Of a stretch of DNA of 64,000 nt, positions 19,225 to 28,060 are shown piece after piece. Position 1 is the stretch's first letter; each line of letters opens with the position of its first letter. The position numbers and the translations under genes are program-made. The stretch is from Agarivorans sp. TSD2052 (GTDB taxonomy: Bacteria; Pseudomonadota; Gammaproteobacteria; Enterobacterales; Celerinatantimonadaceae), in NCBI RefSeq assembly GCF_023238625.1, contig NZ_CP096670.1, positions 4,367,501-4,431,500 on the forward strand. Direction: 5' to 3'. The notes under the pieces were generated by a model. That model saw nothing but the letters and a program-made list of their open reading frames with translations, was not told the origin of the DNA and made no database searches.

Positions 19225-19821
19225 ATGAGCGCTCCGACTATTTCGCCCAGTGTAATCAGTTTACTACAAGCTATTCTGCAAACCGTACGAGAACACGCCC
19301 ACAGCTTAAGCATAGAAGATATCGATCAATGGTTAGAGCACGAGCTTGAAGGGTACGGTGATTTTGCTCACTTCCCTGATTATCGAATCGTAGAATGTAA
19401 ACAGTTCGGCATTTTTAAGAAACCGGGCCAAGAGTTGCAGCATTTTGAGCAAATCCACGATGATTGTCTAAATGAACGAGACCGTTGCCAACTCCGTTAT
19501 TTGCACCTTCAGTTATCGTTAAGCGACTGCTTAAGCACAGAGGAAGAAATTCAACGCGCTTGGCCTACTCGACTTTTAGCCAGCTATGCCGAGGATATTA
19601 TTCCCGGCTACCAGTGTGTACGTGCTTGGCAAAGTTTCCATGCTCCACTAAATGAACGCTTAATTAGTGGTGTGCTCGGCCATTTAATTCACTTGTTACT
19701 GTTATCTGATAACCCCAAAGGTGCGGTACTCATCGCAGAGGTGGCTGAGCAGTGTAAGCAAAACCCCCAACTAGATTTGCTATGGGCTAAACTTTACAAA
19801 GATGCCACCTCAACCGCATAA
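19225..19821 (+). CDS. Hypothetical protein, cytoplasmic, unrecognised
   Basis: 198 residues, no signal peptide or membrane helix, predicted mostly helical. A possible hotspot is EGYGDFAHFPDYRIVECKQFGIFKKPGQ in the N-terminal third; the C-terminal part looks like amphipathic repeats. The upstream ribosome-binding site is weak. It sits alone between yigI and rarD on the same strand, with gaps of more than 100 bases each side. I do not recognise the family. Confidence 0.6.
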   Translation: MSAPTISPSVISLLQAILQTVREHAHSLSIEDIDQWLEHELEGYGDFAHFPDYRIVECKQFGIFKKPGQELQHFEQIHDDCLNERDRCQLRYLHLQLSLSDCLSTEEEIQRAWPTRLLASYAEDIIPGYQCVRAWQSFHAPLNERLISGVLGHLIHLLLLSDNPKGAVLIAEVAEQCKQNPQLDLLWAKLYKDATSTA

Positions 19822-19924
19822 ACAGCTTGAGGTAATCATCCTAGAAACCGCGCAATTGAATATATGGCTGCATATCCATTCACCTGATACACTACACTGA
19901 CTTTCTCGCCAAACTCCCAACTTA

Positions 19925-20824
19925 ATGCCTAATCAAACCACTAAGCACGGTGTAATCTTTGCCCTTGCCGCCTATGTTATGTGGGGCTTTGCTCCCGTAT
20001 ATTTTAAAAGCCTGACTCAAGTACCTGCCTATGAAATTTTAGCGCATCGCGTCATTTGGTCTTGTGTATTTGTGGCAGCCTTGCTCGGTTTAGGTAAGCA
20101 ATGGGGGGCGGTAAGTGCGGTTATCAAACAACCCAGGCAATTAGCGACGCTAGCACTAACCTCAGTGTTAATAGGCTTAAATTGGTTGATTTTCATTTGG
20201 GCGGTCAATAATGACCGCATGTTGGACGCTAGTTTGGGTTACTACATCAACCCCTTATTTAATGTTGTATTAGGCATGCTGTTTTTGGGGGAGCGCTTTC
20301 GTCGCGCTCAATGGGTTGCGATTGGTTTAGCCCTCAGCGGCGTGTTAATTCAGGTTATAAGCTATGGCTCTCTGCCGTGGATTGCGATCAGTTTAGCGGT
20401 GAGTTTTGGCTTTTATGGTTTACTACGCAAAAAAGTCAACCTAGGAGCCTTGCCAGGATTATTTGTGGAAACCCTATGGTTATTTCCGCTAGCGCTGGCT
20501 TATCTGGGGTTATTTGCCGATTCAGCTACCAGCCATTTACTCGGCAATACTAGCAGTTTAAATATACTGTTATTAAGTGCAGGCATCGTCACGACACTGC
20601 CCTTACTGTGTTTTGCTGCGGCCGCTACGCGCTTACGCCTGTCTACTATTGGTTTCTTTCAATACATTGGCCCCTCGCTGATGTTCATTTTAGCCACCAG
20701 TGTATATGGCGAAGAGCTAGAGCCCATGAAGCTACTCACCTTCGCTTTTATTTGGCTAGGTTTAAGCGTATTTACCTGGGATGCCTTACGTAACCAACGC
20801 AGACAAAAAAAAGCAGCCAAATAA
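19925..20824 (+). CDS. rarD: EamA-family permease RarD
   Basis: 299 residues, ten hydrophobic segments in two EamA halves. RarD signatures are readable: AAYVMWGFAPVYFKSL at the start, HRVIWSCVFV, WAVNNDRMLDASLGYYINPL and QYIGPSLMF. Substrate unknown (RarD was named from a chloramphenicol-resistance report in Pseudomonas). Convergent with uvrD; the intervening hairpin serves as terminator. Confidence 0.92.
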   Translation: MPNQTTKHGVIFALAAYVMWGFAPVYFKSLTQVPAYEILAHRVIWSCVFVAALLGLGKQWGAVSAVIKQPRQLATLALTSVLIGLNWLIFIWAVNNDRMLDASLGYYINPLFNVVLGMLFLGERFRRAQWVAIGLALSGVLIQVISYGSLPWIAISLAVSFGFYGLLRKKVNLGALPGLFVETLWLFPLALAYLGLFADSATSHLLGNTSSLNILLLSAGIVTTLPLLCFAAAATRLRLSTIGFFQYIGPSLMFILATSVYGEELEPMKLLTFAFIWLGLSVFTWDALRNQRRQKKAAK

Positions 20825-20832
20825 TGGCTGCT
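20805..20832 (-). terminator. Intrinsic terminator of uvrD
   Basis: Minus strand stem AGCAGCCA / TGGCTGCT (loop TTATT) followed by eight U residues (A run 20805-20812). It overlaps the rarD stop and lies 14 bases beyond the uvrD stop. Confidence 0.8.
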
Positions 20833-20845
20833 TAGACTTTACCCA

Positions 20846-23020
20846 TTAGATTTTTTCGAGTCGGGCGTAAGCGAGTACCAGCCATTTCGCGCCCGCTTCT
20901 TCAAACTGCACTTGCACCCGACTTTGTTGCCCAGAGCCTTCATAATTCAACACGATACCCGCACCAAATTTAGGGTGGGCAACTCGCTGCCCTAAACTAA
21001 AACCACTATCATCAAAGGCAGCTTGTTGTATTTGGTGAGAAAAGCGTCCTTGTTGCACTGGTCGGCTAACAGCGGTATTCAAGCGGATTTCATCCAAGCA
21101 TTCACTGGGTAGCTCACGCAAGAAGCGTGAAGGCGGATGAAAAACCTCTTTTCCCCACAAACGACGGCTCTCAGCATGGCATAAATATAATTTTTGCATG
21201 GCTCGGGTCATGCCCACGTAACACAGTCGGCGCTCTTCTTCGAGTCGTCCAGACTCTTCCGCCGACTGCTGGCTTGGGAACATGCCTTCTTCGACGCCCA
21301 CTAAAAACACAACTGGGAACTCTAAGCCCTTGGCACTATGCAAGGTCATGAGCTGCACCGCCGCTTCATCAGCTTCAGCTTGATTGTCACCCGCTTCTAA
21401 GGCCGCATGTGATAAAAAAGCCACCAAAGGCGAAAGATCTTGGTCTTCTTCCATTTGCGTGAATTGCTGGGTGGCGGTGACCAGTTCATCTAAGTTTTCT
21501 ACTCGAGCTTGCGCTTTTTCGCCCTTTTCAGCTTGATACATCGCTAGTAGACCAGAGCCCTTAACTACGTAGTCAGTTTGCTCGCCTAGGGCCATTTCTT
21601 GAGTTTGTAACTTAAGCTGTTGTAGCAACTGTACAAATTGACTCACTGCATTGGCCGCACGCCCCGACAGGGCATTTTGTTGCAAACAATAGTCTACCGC
21701 TTGCCACAGGCTTAACTGCTGCTCACGGGCAGCTTGACGCAGCAACTCAATGGTTCGCTGCCCAATCCCACGGGTAGGGGTATTGACCACACGTTCAAAC
21801 GAGGCGTCATCGTGAGGATTACTGATTAAACGTAAATAGGCCAAGGCGTCTTTGATTTCTTGGCGCTCGAAGAAGCGTAAGCCACCATAGATGCGATAAG
21901 CCAAACGCTCTTGCATTAGCGCTTCTTCCAATACCCGCGACTGAGCATTGTTACGATACAAAATGGCACAGTCAGCGAGGCTAGCGCCATGCTCTTCAAC
22001 ACGCTGTTGAATACGCGCCACCACAAAGCGGGCTTCGTCGATATCATTAAAAGCGGTGTAAATAGAAATCAACTCTCCATCTTTATCATCGGTCCAGAGA
22101 CTTTTACCCATACGACCTTGGTTGTTTTCGATAAGCTGATTGGAGGCTTTTAGAATATTGGCGCTGCTTCGATAATTTTGCTCAAGACGAATAGTATTCA
22201 CCTTTGGTACATCTCGTTCGAAGCTTTGAATATTTTCAATTTTAGCACCACGCCAGCCGTAAATAGACTGGTCGTCATCGCCTACGATAGTGATGTTATT
22301 GTGGTCGGTAACCAACATTCGTAGCCAAGCATATTGAATGGTGTTGGTATCTTGAAATTCGTCCACCAGAATATGGCGAAAACGCTGTTGGTAGTGGTGC
22401 AAGATATGCGGCTGTTTTAGCCACAATTCGTGGGCGCGTAACAACAATTCAGCAAAATCGACCAAACCAGAGCGATCACATGCTTGCTGATACGCTTGAT
22501 AAATTTCTAACTGCTGACGCTCAATGGGATTGTTACTGTAGTCTACATGTTCAGCCCGTTGGCCCTCATCTTTACGCGCATTGATATACCATTGAACTTG
22601 CTTGGCGGGCCATTGTTTCTCATCTAGATTCATCGCCTTGATTAAGCGACGCAATAGGCGATATTGATCGTCAGAATCGATGATTTGAAAGTCATCGGGC
22701 AGGCCTGCATCACGAGAGTGGGCACGTAATAGGCGATGCGCCAGCGAGTGAAAGGTCCCCATCCACATACCTTGAAAGCGATTGCCGACTAATTTCTCAA
22801 CCCGTGAACGCATTTCTGCTGCCGCTTTGTTGGTAAAGGTGACCGACAAAATTGATAGTGGAGAAACATTTTCCACCTGCATTAGCCATGCAATGCGATG
22901 CACCAAGACACGCGTTTTACCGCTACCAGCGCCCGCGAGTAATAACATGTTGCTAGGTGCAGCGGCGACGGCTTCGCGCTGCTTATCATTGAGGCCGTCT
23001 AACAGCTCAGAAATATCCAT
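20846..23020 (-). CDS. uvrD: DNA helicase II UvrD
   Basis: SF1 3'-5' helicase for nucleotide-excision and mismatch repair. 724 residues. Walker A AGAGSGKTRVL, Ia TFTNKAA, DEFQDTN motif II, GDDDQSIYGWRGA motif III, QNYRS motif IV, TLHSAKGLEFPVVFLVG motif V and VGMTRAM motif VI. The C-terminal Tudor-like segment (GQRVAHPKFGAGIVLNYEG) binds RNA polymerase in E. coli. An SOS box covers the promoter. Confidence 0.98.
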   Translation of the reverse strand: MDISELLDGLNDKQREAVAAAPSNMLLLAGAGSGKTRVLVHRIAWLMQVENVSPLSILSVTFTNKAAAEMRSRVEKLVGNRFQGMWMGTFHSLAHRLLRAHSRDAGLPDDFQIIDSDDQYRLLRRLIKAMNLDEKQWPAKQVQWYINARKDEGQRAEHVDYSNNPIERQQLEIYQAYQQACDRSGLVDFAELLLRAHELWLKQPHILHHYQQRFRHILVDEFQDTNTIQYAWLRMLVTDHNNITIVGDDDQSIYGWRGAKIENIQSFERDVPKVNTIRLEQNYRSSANILKASNQLIENNQGRMGKSLWTDDKDGELISIYTAFNDIDEARFVVARIQQRVEEHGASLADCAILYRNNAQSRVLEEALMQERLAYRIYGGLRFFERQEIKDALAYLRLISNPHDDASFERVVNTPTRGIGQRTIELLRQAAREQQLSLWQAVDYCLQQNALSGRAANAVSQFVQLLQQLKLQTQEMALGEQTDYVVKGSGLLAMYQAEKGEKAQARVENLDELVTATQQFTQMEEDQDLSPLVAFLSHAALEAGDNQAEADEAAVQLMTLHSAKGLEFPVVFLVGVEEGMFPSQQSAEESGRLEEERRLCYVGMTRAMQKLYLCHAESRRLWGKEVFHPPSRFLRELPSECLDEIRLNTAVSRPVQQGRFSHQIQQAAFDDSGFSLGQRVAHPKFGAGIVLNYEGSGQQSRVQVQFEEAGAKWLVLAYARLEKI

Positions 23021-23046
23021 GGTGCTCTCTTGAGGGGTAAAAACAC

Positions 23047-23062
23047 CTGTATATTATAACAG
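23047..23062. promoter_or_regulatory. LexA (SOS) box controlling uvrD
   Basis: CTGTATATTATAACAG fits the CTGT-N8-ACAG LexA consensus exactly. It contains a minus-strand TATAAT (-10), 27-42 bases before the uvrD ATG, so LexA binding would block RNA polymerase. It overlaps the last codons of yigB. Confidence 0.88.
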
Positions 23063-23761
23063 GTATTGAAGTTGTGCCAGTTGGCTTATCTCGATATCGG
23101 GTAAAGCGGTCAGTTTTCTTGGTTGTTGGCTATTTTGATTAAGCCAAATAGAGCGGTAACCCGCCTTAGTGGCCCCCGCAACATCGGTAATGCAGTGATC
23201 GCCAACGTGAGCAATTTGCTGCGGTGCCAACTGTAACTGTTGACTGGCATAGTGGTACATATCAGCCGCTGGCTTGGCGCTAAACTTGCCACCAGCCTTT
23301 AGCTCTAGCTCGAACAATCCACCTAAGCCAATTTGGAGAATATCAACATTACCATTGGTGATCGCGACGAGACGATAGCGGCTGGCGAGCTGTTGCAGTA
23401 ACGCCAAACTGGTTGGCGGCACCACAAAGTCACTACGTACCGCTAAGAACTGCTGAAATATTTGCTCGGCTAAGTGACTCGCCGCTACTTGCTCCAGGCC
23501 GTGCTCAACAAAGGCCAAGCGCAACCAAGCTATACGGCAGGCGCTCACATCACCTTTCAATTCTGGATTATTCTTAATAATACGGCGTTTATACTGCTGC
23601 CACTGACTCGTGGTCAAATGTGCAGTGGCATGCACTTCAGATTTAAGATAATCCATTAACCACTGTTCGGCGCGGTGAATATGCGGCCAGTTATCGTATA
23701 AAGTATCATCTAAGTCGAAAGACAGCGCCTTTACAGGTGACCAACTTCGGTAAAAAATCAT
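23054..23761 (-). CDS. yigB: HAD phosphatase YigB
   Basis: 235 residues matching E. coli YigB, which dephosphorylates 5-amino-6-(5-phospho-D-ribitylamino)uracil in riboflavin synthesis and also flavin mononucleotide. HAD motif I SFDLDDTLYDN, motif II VAITNGN, motif III SAKPAADMY and motif IV HVGDHCITDVAGA. It starts 12 bases after xerC and continues the dapF-DUF484-xerC-yigB-uvrD order shared with E. coli. Confidence 0.93.
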   Translation of the reverse strand: MIFYRSWSPVKALSFDLDDTLYDNWPHIHRAEQWLMDYLKSEVHATAHLTTSQWQQYKRRIIKNNPELKGDVSACRIAWLRLAFVEHGLEQVAASHLAEQIFQQFLAVRSDFVVPPTSLALLQQLASRYRLVAITNGNVDILQIGLGGLFELELKAGGKFSAKPAADMYHYASQQLQLAPQQIAHVGDHCITDVAGATKAGYRSIWLNQNSQQPRKLTALPDIEISQLAQLQYLL

Positions 23762-23773
23762 CTGCTTACTCGC

Positions 23774-24667
23774 TTAAGGTTTACGTTTAGCACGTGGGTG
23801 AGCCGCATCATAAGTACTCGCCAAGTGGGCAAAATCTAGATGGGTATAAACTTGGGTAGTGGATAAGTTAGCGTGCCCCAATAACTCTTGAACCACACGT
23901 AAGTCACCACTACTTTCTAATAAATGCGTCGCAAAAGAATGGCGCAACTTATGAGGATGAAGGGTGCTGCTTAGTTGCATTTGCTGCGCCCAGTGTTGCA
24001 AACGCTTTTGCACAGTGCGGTGGCTAATTCGCTGTTGGCGAACACTAACAAACACCGCCGGCTCCGCTTCGTCCATGACCAATAAGCGCCGCTGCTTAAG
24101 CCAGTGTTTTAGTGCTTGTTCCGCTTTAGAGCCAAAAGGCACCAAACGCTGCTTGTTACCTTTACCGGTGACCAACAACTGCTGTTGTTCAAAATCGATA
24201 TCCGAAACATTTAAACTCACTAGCTCAGCCAGTCGAATACCGCTGGCGTACAATAATTCCATCATAGCTAAATCACGGCAACTGACTAAATCACTGCTAT
24301 CTAAAGACAATAACTGCTCAATAGAATCAATGTCTAAGTTCTTGGGTAATGGCTTGCTTTGCTTGGGAGCAGAGATACCAATCACCGGATTGAGCGGGAC
24401 TATTTGTTGACGCAGTAAATAGTTAAAAAAGCTTCGCAAGGCCGACAATTTATTAGCCATAGAGCGGGGCGATAAGCCGGCTGTTTTTAGTTTAACTAAC
24501 ACGCCACGCAAGATCTGAGAATCAACCGATTGCCATGACTGGCAACCCAGTTGATTTAACAGTTTTTGATGTTGTAGCAAGCTACGTTGGTAGGAGCTAA
24601 TGGTGGCGGGGCTATAGCGACGCTCAACCTCTAGGTAGTGGAGAAAAGCGTCAATATCATCCTGCAT
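23774..24667 (-). CDS. xerC: Tyrosine recombinase XerC
   Basis: Resolves chromosome dimers at dif together with XerD. 297 residues: N-terminal SAM-like domain (YLEVERRYSPATISSYQRSL), catalytic Arg in ASGIRLAELVSL, Lys in TGKGNKQRLVPFG, HKLRHSFATHLL box and Tyr in QVYTHLDF. Housekeeping context (DUF484 immediately upstream) distinguishes it from a phage integrase. Confidence 0.96.
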   Translation of the reverse strand: MQDDIDAFLHYLEVERRYSPATISSYQRSLLQHQKLLNQLGCQSWQSVDSQILRGVLVKLKTAGLSPRSMANKLSALRSFFNYLLRQQIVPLNPVIGISAPKQSKPLPKNLDIDSIEQLLSLDSSDLVSCRDLAMMELLYASGIRLAELVSLNVSDIDFEQQQLLVTGKGNKQRLVPFGSKAEQALKHWLKQRRLLVMDEAEPAVFVSVRQQRISHRTVQKRLQHWAQQMQLSSTLHPHKLRHSFATHLLESSGDLRVVQELLGHANLSTTQVYTHLDFAHLASTYDAAHPRAKRKP

Positions 24668-24674
24668 ATAACGC

Positions 24675-25379
24675 TTATGGCTCTTGTTTCAATGGCACTA
24701 AACGTATCAATAAGCTGGCGATTACCTGGCAGAGTTGGGTAAGTAATAAACTATCCATACCAGCCACGTAGTGGTCTGCATCGCGGCTCGCCGCAATGAA
24801 AAAGCCTAACTCAGCATTGTGGCCTAACGGCATCATTGCCACTGAGGCTATATCGTCAGTGTGCTCAAACAATAGCTCCAATTCTCCTTTAGTCATACGA
24901 CCAAAATAGTGAGGCTGATGACTTAAACGAGTTACCCGTACTCGCTCGATTTGCTCATGCTCTAAACCATATTCATCAGTTAAATCACCCGACGCAAACA
25001 AGCTTTTACTCAAGCGTAAAGACACTCTTTCTACACCTAAGTCATCCACAAGCGCACGGCTTAAACGATGCTGTAATTCGGCAAAAGAATCACAGGCCAT
25101 TAAATCCGGTAATAAATCTACATATACGTTGTAAATGCGTTCATTAAGACTAGCGACGGCCATTAAGTCGGTGATTTCTTGTTCGAGGTTGAGCACTTTG
25201 TCGCGCAACCGCTGTACTTGTAACTCGACTAAAGACACCGCCCCTTTCTCTTTATGTGGCAAACGCAATTGCTTTACTAAGCTGGGGTGACGCATAAAGA
25301 AATCAGGATTATCTAATAAGAACTCCACCACCAAGGTTTCGTCAATTAGCAAGGGTTGAGACAGATCGAACTCACTCAT
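24675..25379 (-). CDS. DUF484 (YigA) protein
   Basis: 234 residues with a GAF-like fold. The N-terminus contains the family block [22 protein letters not shown], and [12 protein letters not shown] follows as a probable coiled coil. It overlaps dapF by four bases (ATGA) and precedes xerC by seven. Function unknown; conservation beside xerC is the only clue. Confidence 0.9.
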   Translation of the reverse strand: MSEFDLSQPLLIDETLVVEFLLDNPDFFMRHPSLVKQLRLPHKEKGAVSLVELQVQRLRDKVLNLEQEITDLMAVASLNERIYNVYVDLLPDLMACDSFAELQHRLSRALVDDLGVERVSLRLSKSLFASGDLTDEYGLEHEQIERVRVTRLSHQPHYFGRMTKGELELLFEHTDDIASVAMMPLGHNAELGFFIAASRDADHYVAGMDSLLLTQLCQVIASLLIRLVPLKQEP

Positions 25380-26206
25380 AAATGCACCTGACCATCAAAC
25401 ACCATGACTGCAGGGCCAGTCATTTTCACTGGTTTACCTTCTCCCTGCCATTGAATGCGTAAGCGTCCACCGGGTAAATCAACATTCACATTTTCAGCTA
25501 ATTTACCTTGCTGACGCCCAACAACAACCGCCGCACACGCCCCCGTACCACAAGCAAGCGTTTCACCAACACCACGCTCATAAACACGTAGTTTAATGTT
25601 GTTCTCGTCGATAATTTGGCTGAAACCTACATTCACTTTTTGCGGAAATCGCTCATGTTTCTCTAAGCTTTTTCCTAGCGTGTCTAAAGGCGCTTGAGTG
25701 ATGTCATCGACATCGATAACACAATGTGGATTGCCCATAGAGACCACACCGGCAAAAACGGTTTGCTCTTCACCCCTTAAGATGTAGGTTTTTTCTGCTT
25801 TTTTAGCGCGAAAAGGGATTTTACTTGGTTCAAACTCTGGCACCCCCATATTCACGGTGATCTGGCCATCACTCTCGACATGCAAGACGATTTTCCCCGA
25901 CTTGGTACTCACCCCAATACTGCGTTTATTAGTAAGGCCTTTACTCACCACAAAGCGGGCAAAACAACGGGCGCCATTACCACACTGCTCAACTTCACTG
26001 CCATCGGCATTAAAAATTCGATAGTGAAAATCTAAATCTGGATCATAGGGTGGCTCAACCACTAAAAACTGGTCAAAGCCAATACCAAAATTACGATCTG
26101 CCAGACGGCTAATCACTTCTTGGTTAAAAAACACATTTTGGGTGACATTGTCGATAACCACAAAGTCATTACCCAAGCCGTGCATTTTAGTAAAGTTTAC
26201 TAACAT
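25376..26206 (-). CDS. dapF: Diaminopimelate epimerase DapF
   Basis: Interconverts LL- and meso-diaminopimelate for lysine and peptidoglycan. 276 residues with both catalytic cysteines: [10 protein letters not shown] and [10 protein letters not shown]. The start [15 protein letters not shown] is canonical. AAAGGA of its ribosome-binding site is formed by the last codons of lysA, five bases upstream. Confidence 0.98.
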   Translation of the reverse strand: MLVNFTKMHGLGNDFVVIDNVTQNVFFNQEVISRLADRNFGIGFDQFLVVEPPYDPDLDFHYRIFNADGSEVEQCGNGARCFARFVVSKGLTNKRSIGVSTKSGKIVLHVESDGQITVNMGVPEFEPSKIPFRAKKAEKTYILRGEEQTVFAGVVSMGNPHCVIDVDDITQAPLDTLGKSLEKHERFPQKVNVGFSQIIDENNIKLRVYERGVGETLACGTGACAAVVVGRQQGKLAENVNVDLPGGRLRIQWQGEGKPVKMTGPAVMVFDGQVHL

Positions 26207-26211
26207 TATTT

Positions 26212-27465
26212 TTATCCTTTAGGCAACAGCGTTTCGCCGGCCCAAAGAGACTCGAGGACTTCACGCTCACGCACAATATGCGCGCTATCACCGTCAACCA
26301 TCACTTCGGCTGCTCGACAACGAGAGTTATAATTTGAGCTCATGGTAAAGCCATACGCGCCAGATGAGCGCACTGCGATATAGTCGCCCGCTTCAATGGC
26401 TAATTCGCGGTCTTTACCTAAGAAATCGCCAGTCTCACAAATAGGCCCCACCACATCATAGCTAGTCGCGATAAGTTCAGGACGCTTAATCACTGGCACA
26501 ATACGTTGCCAAGCGCTATATAAAGACGGACGCAACAAATCGTTCATCGCAGCATCAACAATGGCAAAATTTTTACTGTCTGACATTTTTAAGAATTCAA
26601 CTTTAGACACTAAAATACCCGCATTGGCCATAATGGCACGGCCAGGTTCAAACAGTAGCTTTAATTTTCGGTCACCTAAGCGTTCAGCTAGAGCGCTAGC
26701 ATAATCTGCAGGCTCGGGTGGGGTTTCATCGTCGTAATTAACGCCTAAGCCCCCACCGACATCAAGGTGCTCAATCACAATGCCCTGCTCGGCAAGCTGG
26801 TCGATTAAAGCCAGTAATTTATCGATAGCTTCGACAAAGGGCGATATTTCGGTTAGCTGCGAGCCAATATGGCAATCTAGACCTACGACATTCAACGACG
26901 GTAAATCCGCGGCATAAGCATAGGCGGCGGCAGCTTTTTCAATCGCGATACCAAATTTGTTTTCTTTTAATCCGGTAGAGATATAAGGGTGTGTGCCAGC
27001 ATCAATATCTGGGTTAATACGTAATGAAATAGGCGCTACTTTGCCTAAACCTTGAGCCACTTTACTGATTCGATCTAGCTCAGGCTCAGATTCTACGTTA
27101 AAACAGTAGATACCGTGATTGAGCGCATCGGTAATTTCTTGCTCGGTTTTACCCACACCTGAAAAGACCACTTTAGCAGGATCACCCCCCGCCTTTATGA
27201 CTCTTGCCAGTTCACCACCAGATACAATATCAAAGCCAGAGCCCATTCGCGCCATCACATTAAGTACCGCTAAGTTTGAATTAGCCTTTACTGCGTAACA
27301 GATCATGTGTGGACGTTTACCCGCCGCTTTGTCAAAGGCTTGCCAATGACGCTCAATCGTGGCGCGTGAATATACGTACAAAGGTGTACCGTAAGTGCTG
27401 GCTAAGTCAGCTACCGAGCATTGTTCTGCGTTTAATTGCTCGTTTTGATAACTAAAGAAATCCAA
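26212..27465 (-). CDS. lysA: Diaminopimelate decarboxylase LysA
   Basis: PLP enzyme making lysine from meso-diaminopimelate. 417 residues from TTG at 27465, with AAGGAC six bases upstream; this gives the normal N-terminus ([14 protein letters not shown]). The frame stays open for 43 codons further but runs through lptM in another frame and is rejected. The PLP lysine lies in [28 protein letters not shown] and the [11 protein letters not shown] motif are present. Co-transcribed with lptM and dapF. Confidence 0.96.
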   Translation of the reverse strand: MDFFSYQNEQLNAEQCSVADLASTYGTPLYVYSRATIERHWQAFDKAAGKRPHMICYAVKANSNLAVLNVMARMGSGFDIVSGGELARVIKAGGDPAKVVFSGVGKTEQEITDALNHGIYCFNVESEPELDRISKVAQGLGKVAPISLRINPDIDAGTHPYISTGLKENKFGIAIEKAAAAYAYAADLPSLNVVGLDCHIGSQLTEISPFVEAIDKLLALIDQLAEQGIVIEHLDVGGGLGVNYDDETPPEPADYASALAERLGDRKLKLLFEPGRAIMANAGILVSKVEFLKMSDSKNFAIVDAAMNDLLRPSLYSAWQRIVPVIKRPELIATSYDVVGPICETGDFLGKDRELAIEAGDYIAVRSSGAYGFTMSSNYNSRCRAAEVMVDGDSAHIVREREVLESLWAGETLLPKG

Positions 27466-27493
27466 TGATCTGTCCTTTTTTGTGTTGCAGTGC

Positions 27494-27631
27494 TTACTCT
27501 GTAGGTTCTGCTTGTGCGGGGGCCGCCGGGGTATTTTCCGGTGTCGCTTGCGGGTGAGTAAGAGGTCCTTTTTGACCGCAAGCACTAAGCCCAATACTCA
27601 GCAAAATAACAGCTATTGCCTGTTTGTTCAT
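27494..27631 (-). CDS. lptM: LptM (YifL) lipoprotein, LPS translocon maturation factor
   Basis: 45 residues. Signal peptide MNKQAIAVILLSIGLSAC with lipobox LSAC, then the hallmark GQKGPL, then a Pro/Ala/Glu-rich tail. In E. coli LptM binds LptDE and promotes correct LptD disulphide formation at the outer membrane. It lies 28 bases before lysA on the same strand, the usual neighbour. Too short for standard length cut-offs, so easily missed. Confidence 0.92.
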   Translation of the reverse strand: MNKQAIAVILLSIGLSACGQKGPLTHPQATPENTPAAPAQAEPTE

Positions 27632-27711
27632 GATAAAGCCATGATTCTTTTTTGAATGCCCTCTATAATCCGCATTCGAAGCAAGAAAAGCAATAGGACA
27701 GGATGATTGTG

Positions 27712-28029
27712 ATGAATGATAGTCAATATCACCAACTGGTGGATAATGCCTTTGAAAAGATCGAAACGACCACGGATAGCGATGACTTCGATATTGAATG
27801 TGATGTTAATGGTGGCGTGCTTACCTTAGAGTTTGAAAATCGTTCTAAAATGGTAATCAACAAACAAGAGCCATTACATCAGCTTTGGTTGGCGACTAAA
27901 TTTGGTGGCTTCCATTTTGAGTGGCATGAAGATCAAGGCTTGTGGATTTGTAATAGGAGCGGCGTAGAGTTTTGGTCATTCTTAACAGAATCGATTACTA
28001 AGCAGAGTGGCGAACAGCTGTCTTTCTAA
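27712..28029 (+). CDS. cyaY: Frataxin-like protein CyaY
   Basis: Iron-binding regulator of iron-sulphur cluster assembly with IscS. 105 residues from the ATG at 27712; an ATG nine bases earlier is possible. The acidic first helix (ETTTDSDDFDIECD) and the beta-sheet VNGGVLTLEF, INKQEPLHQLWLATKFGGFHFEW follow the E. coli protein closely. Divergent from lptM and convergent with cyaA, the conserved arrangement. Confidence 0.96.
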   Translation: MNDSQYHQLVDNAFEKIETTTDSDDFDIECDVNGGVLTLEFENRSKMVINKQEPLHQLWLATKFGGFHFEWHEDQGLWICNRSGVEFWSFLTESITKQSGEQLSF

Positions 28030-28060
28030 GCATGCGACCCAGTAGCAGCACAATTAATTG

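Noticed and set aside
27466-27594. N-terminal extension of lysA
   Set aside because: It reads basic low-complexity sequence through lptM in another frame; the TTG at 27465 has a good ribosome-binding site and gives family length.
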